Assembly: GCA_038238115.1 (NCBI GenBank)
Contig: JBBRYB010000008.1
Span: 79,313-143,312, forward strand
From: JBBRYB01 sp038238115
GTDB taxonomy: Bacteria; Actinomycetota; Actinomycetes; Propionibacteriales; Nocardioidaceae
DNA length: 64,000 bases
Reading direction: 5' to 3'
Part shown: positions 16,968 to 25,500 of the stretch, in pieces
Layout of the letters: every line of letters starts with the position of its first letter
Position numbering within the stretch: position 1 is the stretch's first letter
Position numbers and translations under genes: made by a program
Notes under the pieces: model-generated
The model's database searches: none
What the model was told of the DNA's origin: nothing
Seen by the model: only the letters and a program-made list of their open reading frames with translations

Positions 16968-18410
16968 GTGACGTCTCGGCGGAGGGTGGGGATGGTGACG
17001 CTGGGGTGTGCCCGCAATGACGTGGACTCCGAGGAGCTGGCTGCGCGGCTGGAGGCCGGCGGGTTCACGCTCGTCGATGACCCTGCGGCGGCGGAGACCG
17101 TCGTGGTGAACACCTGCGGGTTCGTCGAGGCGGCAAAGAAGGACTCCGTCGACGCCCTCCTCGAGGCCGCGGATCTCAAGGGCGGCGGTCGCACCCGGGC
17201 CGTCGTCGCAGTGGGGTGCCTGGCCGAGCGCTACGGCAAGGAACTGGCGCAGTCGCTGCCGGAGGCCGACGCCGTGCTGGGCTTCGACGACTACCCCGAC
17301 ATCGCCGAGCGGCTCAGCACGATTCTCGCCGGCGGACATCATGCGCCGCATGCACCGAAGGACCGCCGCTCGTTGCTTCCGCTGACCCCGGTCGACCGGG
17401 CCGCGGGCCGCGCGCCGTCGCTGCCGGGTCACGCCCAGTCGGCCCCCGACCTCCCCGCCCGGATCGCGCCGGCCAGTGGGCCGCGGGCGATGCGCCGACG
17501 TCTCGGGTCCGGTCCCATGGCGCCACTGAAGCTGGCGTCGGGGTGTGACCGACGGTGCTCGTTCTGCGCCATCCCGAGCTTTCGCGGGTCGTTCGTCTCG
17601 CGTCGCCCAGCCGAGATTGTCGAGGAGGCGGCCTGGCTCGCGCAGCGTGGGGTGCGTGAGTTGTTCCTCGTCAGTGAGAACTCGACGTCCTATGGCAAGG
17701 ATCTCGGCGACCTCCGCCTCCTCGAGACCCTGCTGCCGCAGCTGGCCAGCGTCGACGGAGTACGGCGGGTGCGCGTCTCCTACCTGCAGCCTGCCGAGAC
17801 CCGCCCCACCCTGGTCCAGGCGATGGCCACGACAGCGGGTGTGGCCCAGTACTTCGACCTGTCCTTCCAGCACGCCGCCGGCGCGGTGCTCCGGCGGATG
17901 CGGCGCTTCGGCGACGCTGAGCGGTTCCTCGCCCTGCTCGACCAGGTCCGGGCCGCGAGCCCTCGCGCCGGCATCCGCAGCAACGTCATCGTCGGCTTTC
18001 CCGGCGAGTCCGCGGCCGACGTCGAGACCCTCTGCGAGTTCCTCACGGCGGCGCGGCTCGACGCGGTCGGGGTGTTCGGCTACTCCGACGAGGACGGCAC
18101 CGAGGCGGCCGGGCTCGACGGACACCACGACCCCGAGGAGATCCAGGGCCGGGTCGAGCACGTGACCGCTCTGGCAGAGCAGCTCACCGCGCAACGAGCC
18201 GAAGATCGAGTCGGCGAGCGGATCGACGTACTCGTTGAGCGTCTGGGTGGCAGCCGGGCGGAGGGACGGGCGGACTGTCAGGGTCCAGAGGTGGACGGAG
18301 AGACGACGCTCGTCGACCTGCAGCCGGGAATCTGCGTCGGTGACCTCGTCGTCGCCGACGTGGTCGACGCTTCGGGTGTCGACCTCGTGGCCGCGTGCGT
18401 GAAGCAATAG
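16968..18410 (+). CDS. rimO: Ribosomal protein uS12 methylthiotransferase RimO
   Basis: Radical-SAM enzyme that methylthiolates an aspartate of ribosomal protein S12. It has the N-terminal MTTase cluster cysteines (TLGCARN, NTCGF, VGCLAE), the radical-SAM motif CDRRCSFC and a C-terminal TRAM domain. About 480 aa. The start is uncertain: GTG 16968 keeps the first beta strand (RRVGMVTLGC), while ATG 16992 has GGAGG 6 nt upstream but would begin inside that strand. The sequence between the MTTase and radical-SAM domains is longer and Arg/Pro-rich. pgsA and cinA follow closely. Confidence 0.93.
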   Translation: MTSRRRVGMVTLGCARNDVDSEELAARLEAGGFTLVDDPAAAETVVVNTCGFVEAAKKDSVDALLEAADLKGGGRTRAVVAVGCLAERYGKELAQSLPEADAVLGFDDYPDIAERLSTILAGGHHAPHAPKDRRSLLPLTPVDRAAGRAPSLPGHAQSAPDLPARIAPASGPRAMRRRLGSGPMAPLKLASGCDRRCSFCAIPSFRGSFVSRRPAEIVEEAAWLAQRGVRELFLVSENSTSYGKDLGDLRLLETLLPQLASVDGVRRVRVSYLQPAETRPTLVQAMATTAGVAQYFDLSFQHAAGAVLRRMRRFGDAERFLALLDQVRAASPRAGIRSNVIVGFPGESAADVETLCEFLTAARLDAVGVFGYSDEDGTEAAGLDGHHDPEEIQGRVEHVTALAEQLTAQRAEDRVGERIDVLVERLGGSRAEGRADCQGPEVDGETTLVDLQPGICVGDLVVADVVDASGVDLVAACVKQ

Positions 18411-18420
18411 GTTGACGCGT

Positions 18421-19041
18421 ATGCCCGTGGATTCGTCGCCGCCGAGCAACTGGAACCTACCGAACGCGCTCACGACCCTTCGAATCCTGCTCGTCCCGCT
18501 CTTCGGTTGGCTGCTGCTCAGAGATGGCGGCGACGACATCTCCTCGCGCATCTGGGCCTGGGCCGTCTTCACGCTGGCGATCCTGACCGACCGGGCCGAC
18601 GGTGACATCGCGCGTAGGCGCAACCTCGTCACCGACTTCGGCAAGCTGATGGACCCGATCGCGGACAAGGCGCTGACGGGCATGGCGCTGGTCGGCCTGT
18701 CCATCATCGGCGAGCTGTGGTGGTGGGTCACGCTCGTCGTGCTCGGTCGTGAGTGGGGAATCACGTTGCTGCGGGTCTGGATCATTCGGTACGGCGTGAT
18801 GGCGGCCAGCCGCGGCGGCAAGATCAAGACAGCTCTGCAGGCCACGGCCCTGGCCGGACTGATCTTGCCGTTGCGCGCGTTGAGCGGTGCCTGGCAGCCG
18901 GTGGGCGAGGCGCTGTGGTGGGTGGCGCTGGCCATCATGGCCGCGGCCGTCGTGGTCACGATGGTGACGGGGCTCGACTACGTGCGCGAGGCGAACCGGC
19001 TACGCCGCGAGCACCATCCCAGCGCCAACCCGGCGGCGTGA
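18421..19041 (+). CDS. pgsA: CDP-diacylglycerol-glycerol-3-phosphate 3-phosphatidyltransferase
   Basis: 206-aa membrane enzyme of anionic phospholipid synthesis. The CDP-alcohol phosphotransferase signature DGxxAR-x8-G-x3-D-x3-D is complete (from DGDIAR to DPIAD), with several flanking membrane spans. ATG 18421 is chosen over a TTG 9 nt upstream. The stop overlaps the cinA start (GTGA). The rimO-pgsA-cinA order is standard for this phylum. Confidence 0.93.
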   Translation: MPVDSSPPSNWNLPNALTTLRILLVPLFGWLLLRDGGDDISSRIWAWAVFTLAILTDRADGDIARRRNLVTDFGKLMDPIADKALTGMALVGLSIIGELWWWVTLVVLGREWGITLLRVWIIRYGVMAASRGGKIKTALQATALAGLILPLRALSGAWQPVGEALWWVALAIMAAAVVVTMVTGLDYVREANRLRREHHPSANPAA

Positions 19042-19577
19042 ACATCGCGTCGCCCGAGCCCACTCCCGCCGAGGACGGTGCCGACGCGACCGAGGGCGCC
19101 TCCGCGTCCGCCTCTCGGCGCCTTGCCGCGGAGTGCCTGCGCGACCTCCAGCACGGCGGTCGCACGCTCGCCACGGCTGAGTCACTCACCTGTGGCCTGA
19201 TCGCGTCGACGCTGGCGTCGGTTCCCGGTGCCTCAGCCGTGCTGCGCGGCGGTCTGGCGGCATACGCCACCGACATCAAGACTGACCTGCTCGGCATCGA
19301 TCCGACCGTGGTGGCGACCTACGGGGTGATCTCAGTTGCTTGCGCGGAGGCGATGGCGCTGCGAGCCAGGCACCTCTTCGGTGCCGATTGGGCGGTCGCG
19401 ACGACGGGCGTAGCCGGGCCGGATCCTCAGGACGGTCACCCGCCGGGAGAGGCCTACGTCGCGGCGGCTGGTCCGCTAGGAGTCAGATCACGGGCGCTCG
19501 CTCTCACCGGGTCGCGGGAGCAGATCCGGCTGGCGACAGCTGAGGCAGCGCTGCTGCTGCTGCGCGAGCTGATCTGA
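19038..19577 (+). CDS. cinA: CinA C-terminal domain protein (NMN deamidase type)
   Basis: 179 aa, corresponding to the stand-alone C-terminal domain of CinA/PncC, which hydrolyses nicotinamide mononucleotide to the acid form in pyridine-nucleotide recycling. Family blocks are visible: LATAESLTCGLIASTLASVPGAS is split across the substrate loop, then GGLAAYAT, GVISVACAEAMA and ATTGVAGPDPQDGHPPGE. GTG 19038 overlaps the pgsA stop, so it is translationally coupled. There is an approximately 30-residue polar extension at the N-terminus. Confidence 0.92.
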   Translation: MNIASPEPTPAEDGADATEGASASASRRLAAECLRDLQHGGRTLATAESLTCGLIASTLASVPGASAVLRGGLAAYATDIKTDLLGIDPTVVATYGVISVACAEAMALRARHLFGADWAVATTGVAGPDPQDGHPPGEAYVAAAGPLGVRSRALALTGSREQIRLATAEAALLLLRELI

Positions 19578-19653
19578 CGCAGCCCCGGCCTGCCGGTTGG
19601 CTTGGAGGGATGTGGTTGGCTTGCCGGATGAGGACTCTCGCGGCGGACGCCGG

Positions 19654-20268
19654 ATGAGCACCGCCCGCCGCAGCACCGCCCGCCGCAGCGCCGTCGGCGC
19701 GGCGGCTGCCGGGGTCGGCGTTACCGGCTTCGGCGCCCTTGCCTACCTCGGCCTCGTCACCGGCGCGGTCCCGATCAACGTAGGGGTCGGCCGCCGTACC
19801 CGTGCGCTGGGACCGTTGAGCGTCGACGTGGACGCTCCCTGCGAGGTGCTGTTCGACGTGCTGTCCGCGCCGTATGCCGAACGCGCCACCCGCGCGATGC
19901 GCGCCAAGGTCCAGGTGCTCGAACGCGGCTCCGACATGGTGCTGGCAGCTCACTACACACCGATCCGCGGCGGTTTGCAGGCAACCACTGTCGAGACGGT
20001 CCGCTTCATCCGGCCGCGCCGCATCGACTTCCGGCTGGTCCGAGGGCCGGTGCCGCACGTCGTGGAGTCCTTCGACCTGGAGCGGCGTCCGGGCGGCACC
20101 CGGCTCAGCTATCGCGGAGAACTCGGGACGGACGCAGGCGCTCTCGGCGAGCGTTGGGGCGATCTGGTCGCGCGGCGATGGCAGGCGGTCGTGGGTGAGT
20201 CGTTCGCGGCGGCCAAGGCGGAGGCGGAGCGTCGGGCCAGGCCGACAACGACGAAGGTGGTGACATGA
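19654..20268 (+). CDS. SRPBCC (START/Bet v1-like) family protein with N-terminal membrane segment
   Basis: 204 aa. An Arg-rich N-terminus and a hydrophobic stretch (AVGAAAAGVGVTGFGALAYLG) suggest a membrane anchor or twin-arginine-like lead. A polyketide cyclase/SRPBCC fold follows, starting at LSVDVDAPCEVLFDVLSAPY, a typical lipid- or ligand-binding cavity domain. ATG 19654 is preferred; an in-frame TTG at 19597 would add 19 polar residues. The stop overlaps the next start by ATGA. Ligand unknown. Confidence 0.75.
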   Translation: MSTARRSTARRSAVGAAAAGVGVTGFGALAYLGLVTGAVPINVGVGRRTRALGPLSVDVDAPCEVLFDVLSAPYAERATRAMRAKVQVLERGSDMVLAAHYTPIRGGLQATTVETVRFIRPRRIDFRLVRGPVPHVVESFDLERRPGGTRLSYRGELGTDAGALGERWGDLVARRWQAVVGESFAAAKAEAERRARPTTTKVVT

Positions 20269-21044
20269 CGGTATCGAGCACGGTGTCGCTGAATGCCGGC
20301 ATCGAGATGCCGAGGCTCGGTTTCGGTACCTGGCGGCTCCGCGGTCGACAGTGCGAACAGTCGGTCGGGTGGGCGATCGAGACCGGCTACCGGATGATCG
20401 ACACGGCGGCCATGTATGGCAACGAGTCCGAGGTCGGCGCCGCAGTTCGGGCCTCCGGACTTCCACGCGAAGACGTCGTGGTGACCACGAAGCTGGCCGG
20501 ACGCGACCACGGGCGGGCTCGCGACGCCGCCTTTGAGAGCGTCGAGCGTCTCGGCCTCGACTACGTCGACTGTTACCTCATCCACTGGCCCGCCGGGTCG
20601 GGCGCCGATCTGCGCGTGTGGTCAGCGCTCGAACGGCTGCAGCACGAGGGGATTCTGCGCTCGATCGGAGTGAGCAACTACTCGGTGACCCAGCTCGAGG
20701 AGCTGCTCGCCGCGTCCGAGGTCGCTCCTGCGGTCAACCAGGTGGAGATGAGCCCTTTCGTCCAACCGCGCGACGTCGAGGCGCTGTGTCACGAGCGCGG
20801 CGTGGCGCTGCAGGCGTACACACCGCTGGGCGGACGGGCGTCCAGCCTCGACGATGCGCGGCTGCGGGAGGTGTCCGAGCGCCTCGGCCGTACGCCGGCC
20901 CAGGTGATGCTCCGCTGGGGCATCCAACACGGTGCGATCGTGCTGCCGAAGTCAGCCAACCGCGAGCGGATCGTCAGCAACGCCCAGATCTTCGACTTCG
21001 AGCTGTCGAAGTCGGACCTGGCCAGCCTGGACGCCCTGGGCTGA
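20265..21044 (+). CDS. Aldo/keto reductase
   Basis: 259-aa NADPH-dependent TIM-barrel oxidoreductase. The catalytic tetrad is Asp46 and Tyr51 (MIDTAAMYGNE), Lys76 (VTTKLAG) and His107 (LIHWP); the NADPH loop is near LPKSANRERI. The short loops match the AKR5-type 2,5-diketo-gluconate or methylglyoxal reductases. Substrate not deducible. Coupled by ATGA to the SRPBCC gene upstream. Confidence 0.93.
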   Translation: MTVSSTVSLNAGIEMPRLGFGTWRLRGRQCEQSVGWAIETGYRMIDTAAMYGNESEVGAAVRASGLPREDVVVTTKLAGRDHGRARDAAFESVERLGLDYVDCYLIHWPAGSGADLRVWSALERLQHEGILRSIGVSNYSVTQLEELLAASEVAPAVNQVEMSPFVQPRDVEALCHERGVALQAYTPLGGRASSLDDARLREVSERLGRTPAQVMLRWGIQHGAIVLPKSANRERIVSNAQIFDFELSKSDLASLDALG

Positions 21045-21377
21045 GGACCCGCACCCAAGTCGCCCGGCCAGTCGCCGAGATATCGGTTCCCCATCTGGAG
21101 GCCGACCGTGAAGCCACCCGTTGGCGTGTCGCAGGGCCCCGCTGGCGCACCGCCTAGGTGGGCTTTGAGCGCTGTACATCCAGCTAGTCACCCTGTGGCG
21201 TGGGAAAGGCTATGGTGACAAGCCGCTGCTGTCGAGGGGAACTCAGGGGGCTCCGGCAGGAGTTTGACGCCCAAACCCGCGCATCCGCGGGTAATCGCGC
21301 CCCCGAAACGCCAGGCCGGGTAGCCTTGATTGCACACCGCAGCGCCAGCGCACCGCCACATCGCAGAGGAGTGCCCA
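21045..21377. other. Intergenic region upstream of clgR
   Basis: No gene is seen. It contains a 7-bp-arm palindrome ACCCGCG-CATC-CGCGGGT at 21275-21292 and, 29 nt further on, the -10 box TAGCCT at 21321-21326. The palindrome is placed upstream of the -35 position and could be a regulator site, possibly for ClgR itself. Confidence 0.5.
21321..21326 (+). promoter_or_regulatory. -10 element (TAGCCT) of clgR
   Basis: Predicted start near 21333 gives a leader of about 45 nt, with a Shine-Dalgarno GAGGAG at about 21366, so clgR is leadered unlike many genes here. Confidence 0.4.
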
Positions 21378-21692
21378 ATGATCTTGGTTCGTCGACTCCT
21401 CGGCGACGTCCTCCGGCAGCAGCGGCTGCTCCAGGGGCGCACGCTGCGAGACGTTTCCGTCGCGGCGAGGGTGAGCCTGGGCTACCTCTCCGAGATCGAG
21501 CGCGGCCAGAAGGAAGCGTCATCTGAGTGCTTGGCGGCGATCTGCGCGGCGCTCGATGTGCCGCTGTCGTTCGTGCTGTCCCAGGTGAGTGGCGAGATCG
21601 CGCGGGAAGAGGCCGAGGTCGTCGCCGGGCTCACGGCACTGGCTCGGCCGACCAGGGTGACGTCCGCCACTGTGACGAAGGTAGCGGCCTGA
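21378..21692 (+). CDS. clgR: ClgR-type XRE transcriptional regulator
   Basis: 104 aa, one helix-turn-helix of the XRE class (residues about 12-65: GRTLRDVSVAARVSLGYLSE, then IERGQKEAS). Size, sequence and its place after pgsA/cinA match ClgR, the activator of clp protease and chaperone genes. It ends in ...VTKVAA; Ala-Ala termini of ClgR are recognised by ClpP in relatives, giving feedback through its own degradation. ATG 21378 has GAGGAG about 7 nt upstream. Convergent with nei2. Confidence 0.9.
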   Translation: MILVRRLLGDVLRQQRLLQGRTLRDVSVAARVSLGYLSEIERGQKEASSECLAAICAALDVPLSFVLSQVSGEIAREEAEVVAGLTALARPTRVTSATVTKVAA

Positions 21693-21709
21693 GCCAGCAG
21701 ATATCGATG

Positions 21710-22537
21710 TCAGCGCTCGGGCTGACACGATGGACACCAGAAGCTGGTTCTGCCACGGTCCTGCTCCGGCGCTGACCCGCTCGTGAGCCGCCGCTCCTGG
21801 TGCCTGTGCGCGGTGAACGTGGCGGATCGGATCGTGGTGCCGCATCGGCGGCAGGGCCGGCCGACGCGTTCGTAGACCCAGTGGCTCTGACCGCGGCGCG
21901 TGTTGCCGGTCGTCGACTGCTCGGCGCGCTCCCGGTTGGCCATCAGCAGCTGGTGGGCTCGGTCGACGAGCTGGGCGAGTGTGCCGACGTCGCCGATCGG
22001 AGCGTTCGGATGCACGCCGAACAGGAAGCACAGCTCGCACTTGTACATGTTCCCGATCCCGGCGAGGTTGCGCTGGTCGAGCAACGCCTCACCGACTGGA
22101 ACCTCGGGGCGTGTACGCAGGCGGCGTAGCGCCTCGGCGGGCGACCAGTCGGCGCCGAGCAGGTCTGGCCCCAGGTGACCGACAACGGCATCCTCGCCGT
22201 CGCGCGGCAGGACGTCGACCACGCCCAGCCGGAACCCGACAGCGGTCCACGTGGCATTGGCGAGCACGATCCGAGCCTGGAACGCCGGCGACCTCCACCG
22301 CGACGCCGGTGCGTAGACGTGCCAGGCACCCTCCATCTTCAGGTGTGTGTGGATCGTGACCTCGTCGAGGCGCGTGAGCAGGTGCTTGCCTCGGCTCACG
22401 GTCTCGACCACACGCTGTCCAGCGAGGTCGACCTGGGCCCACTGGGGGACGCGGAAGTCACTGGTGGTGAGGATCTGGCCGCTCAACGCCAGGTCGAGCC
22501 GCCGGGCCGTGCGCCACACGGTGTCGCCTTCGGGCAT
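21710..22537 (-). CDS. nei2: Endonuclease VIII-like DNA glycosylase
   Basis: 275 aa. Fpg/Nei family base-excision glycosylase/AP lyase for oxidised bases. Catalytic Pro2-Glu3 (MPEGDTVW), Lys51 (SRGKHLL), the helix-two-turn-helix (LLDQRNLAGIGNMYKCE) and a C-terminal zinc finger CRRC...CPSC are present. The spacing inside the finger is about 35 residues, roughly 15 longer than I expect for Nei2. It starts 15 nt after lhr with AGGAG 6 nt before the ATG, so lhr and nei2 form an operon; the same pair is adjacent in mycobacteria. Confidence 0.93.
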   Translation of the reverse strand: MPEGDTVWRTARRLDLALSGQILTTSDFRVPQWAQVDLAGQRVVETVSRGKHLLTRLDEVTIHTHLKMEGAWHVYAPASRWRSPAFQARIVLANATWTAVGFRLGVVDVLPRDGEDAVVGHLGPDLLGADWSPAEALRRLRTRPEVPVGEALLDQRNLAGIGNMYKCELCFLFGVHPNAPIGDVGTLAQLVDRAHQLLMANRERAEQSTTGNTRRGQSHWVYERVGRPCRRCGTTIRSATFTAHRHQERRLTSGSAPEQDRGRTSFWCPSCQPER

Positions 22538-22552
22538 CGCGACTCCTGAGGC

Positions 22553-25500
22553 TCAGCGGCGCAGCCGCAGGCCGCGCGGTGTGGCGTGGAATCCGGCAGC
22601 CTCCAACGCCGATGAGAGGGGGGATCGCAGGATGTGCTCGCCGTCGGCCCGCTCGACCGTCAGCTTTCCCAGGGCGCCCTCGCGCACGGCCAGGGCGAGC
22701 GCGTCGGCGGCGGGTTGGATGCGGCCCGGGTCGTCGCTGAAGGTCCGCAGCGTGCGTCCACCGCGCTCGACGTACAGCGCTAGAGCGCCGTCGACGAGTG
22801 CCACCACAGCTCCGGCCTTGCGTCCGGGCCGGTGGCCGGAGTTGGCCTCGTCACGGGCCCGCTCGGGCCAGGGCAGCGCGGCCCCGAACGGGTTGGCGGG
22901 GTCGGTCGCGGCCAGCACGAGCGTCTGGGCAGGCGACGCCGACGCCACCTCCTGGTCGCTCGCGACCGACCGCAGCCGGTCCACGGCCCCCGTGACCCCG
23001 AACTGTGCGGCGCCAAGGCCCGCAACGAAGTAGCCACGCCGGCACCGCCCCGACTCCTCGAATGCCGACAGTACCTTGTAGACAGCGGCGAAACCGCCGG
23101 GCGAGCGCTCACTGACGACTGCGCCACGAGTCACCACGCCGTGCCTCTCGAGCAGTGCCTCGGCTCCGGCGTGGGCTCGTCGGGTCGGGTCCGCTTCCCG
23201 CTGAGGCGTCAGGGACCATCTCCCCGCCACCGTGGGCGGGCCGGAGCGCGACGCCAGGGTGGGCCTGCTCATCGCGCCCCGGCCCACGAGCGGCCGGCCC
23301 GACATCCGAGCCCGCGGCGGGGACCGGCGTGGGCGATGTGCCGTGCGGCCGCCGCCGAGCTGCGCCCGAAGGGGGGCGATGGTGTCGTTGGTGAGGTGCC
23401 CCGCCCAGACAAGGTCCCACATGGCGGCCACGAGCTGTGCATCGTCGGTCGACCCCACCGCGTCGGACAGCTGACGGAAGAAGAAGCCGCCGCCTGCCCC
23501 GAGCGCCTGCAGGATCTGCTCGTGGCGGTCGCTGAAATCGATCTCGGTCACGTCGGGAAGGGTGAGCGATGCGGTGTCGACGACATGCAGGGAGACCCAG
23601 CCGTCGGCGCCTGGCAGTGCGCCCACCCCAGCCCAGGTCACCTCACCGGCCGACGTGAGCTCGTCGAGCATGGACGGGCGATAGTCGAGAAGCCGGCTGG
23701 CGAGGACGAACGGTTCGAGCGCCGACGCAGGCACCGCACAGCCCGCGAGCTGCTCGACCACCGCGAGTACGCCGTCAGGGCCCCGCAGTCGGCTGCCGAC
23801 GTGTTGCCACGCAGGAAGGAAGCGCCCCAGAGCTGCGGGTTCGACGGGCTCGACCTCCTTGCGTGCGGCCGCGAGCGAGCGTCTGCGCAGCCGGCGGAGC
23901 ACCTCAGCGTCGCACCACTCGGTGCCCTGTGCGCTGGGCCTGAACTCGCCCTCGGCCAACCGCCCGGCAGCCGTCAGGCGCCGCAAGGCATCGTGCGCGA
24001 CGGCATGTCCGAGCCCGAACCGGCTCGCGACCTGGACGGTCGTGAACGGGCCGTGCGTGCGCGCGAAGCGAGCCACCACGTCACCCAGCGGGTCGGCCAC
24101 CGGCGCTGTGAACGCCTCCGGAACTCCGGCGGGAACAGGAACACCCAGAGCGTCGCGCAGCCGGGCGACGTCCTCGACGGCCGCGAGCTGCTCAGAACCG
24201 GCGATCCGCACCCTGACGGCGCGCCTCGCGGACTCCAGGTCGTGGCCCCACCGCCCGTCGGCGCCAGGCCGACACCGGGCCTCGACCTCGGCCGGGGTCA
24301 GCGGGCCCAGCAGCCGCAACAGGTCGGCAAGGCCCTCGGCGTCCTTGGCCAGCCGGTCGTCGGTGAGCCGTTGCAGCTCGCGCTCGATCTGGTCGAGTAC
24401 CTCGGGGTCGAGCAGGTCGCGCAGCTCGGTGCGGCCCAGAAGCTCGCCGAGCAGGGCGGGGTCGAGCGCCAGCGCAGCCGCCTTGCGCTCGGCCAGCGGC
24501 GAGTCACCTTCGTAGACGAACGCCGCGACGTAGCCGAAGAGCAATGACCGCGCGAAAGCACTCGGGGTAGCCGTCTCGACGTCGACCACGCGGATGCGCC
24601 GTGCCTCGATGTCACGCATCAGCTGCACCAGGGCTGGCACGTCGTAGACGTCCTGCAGGCACTCGCGAACGGCCTCGAGCACGATGGGGAACGAGCCGTA
24701 CTTGCTCGCGACCTCCAACAGGGCCGCCGACCGCTGCCGCTGCTGCCACAGCGGTGAACGTTTGCCGGGGTCGCGGCGGGGGAGCAGCAGTGCGCGGGCG
24801 GCGCATTCACGGAAGCGGGAGGCGAAGAGCGCCGAGCCACCCACTTCAGTCGTGACGATGTCGTCGATCTCGTCAGGCTCGAAGAGCACGAGCGAGGCAT
24901 CCGGCGGCTCGGCGTCGGTCTCGGCGATCCGAACGATGAGGCCGTCGTCGCCGGCCATCGTCTGCGCGTCGATGCCGAAGCGCTCCCGTAGCCGAGCCCC
25001 GATCGCGAGCGCCCACGGACCGTGCACCGCGGCGCCGTAGGGGGAGTGCACGATGAGCCGCCAGTCGCCGAGCTCGTCACGACAGCGCTCGACCACGAGC
25101 TGACGGTCGTGCGGTACATAGCCGGTGTCGGCGAGCTGCTCTGCGACGAAGCCGACCAGGTTGCCGGCCGCGAACGTGTCGAGACCCGCGGCGGCGGCCC
25201 GCTCCACGGCGACGGGCTCCTTGAGGCCGGAGATCTCGCGCACGAACGCGCCGACGGCTGCTCCCAGCTCCGCGGGTCGCCCGAGCGCGTCGCCCTTCCA
25301 GAACGGGAGCCGCCCTGGCAGCCCGGGGGCCGGTGAGACGAGCACGCGGTCGTGGGTGATGTCCTCGATTCGCCAGCTGGACGCACCCAGCGCGAAGACG
25401 TCGCCGATGCGCGACTCATAGACCATCTCCTCGTCCAGCTCGCCTACCCGGGACGTCCCGGCGCCGGAGCCACTGGAGGACGCCGCGCCGACAAGGAAGA

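Noticed and set aside
22832..24547. 571-codon plus-strand open frame
   Set aside because: It lies wholly antisense to lhr, whose domains are continuous; the peptide has no family-like features.
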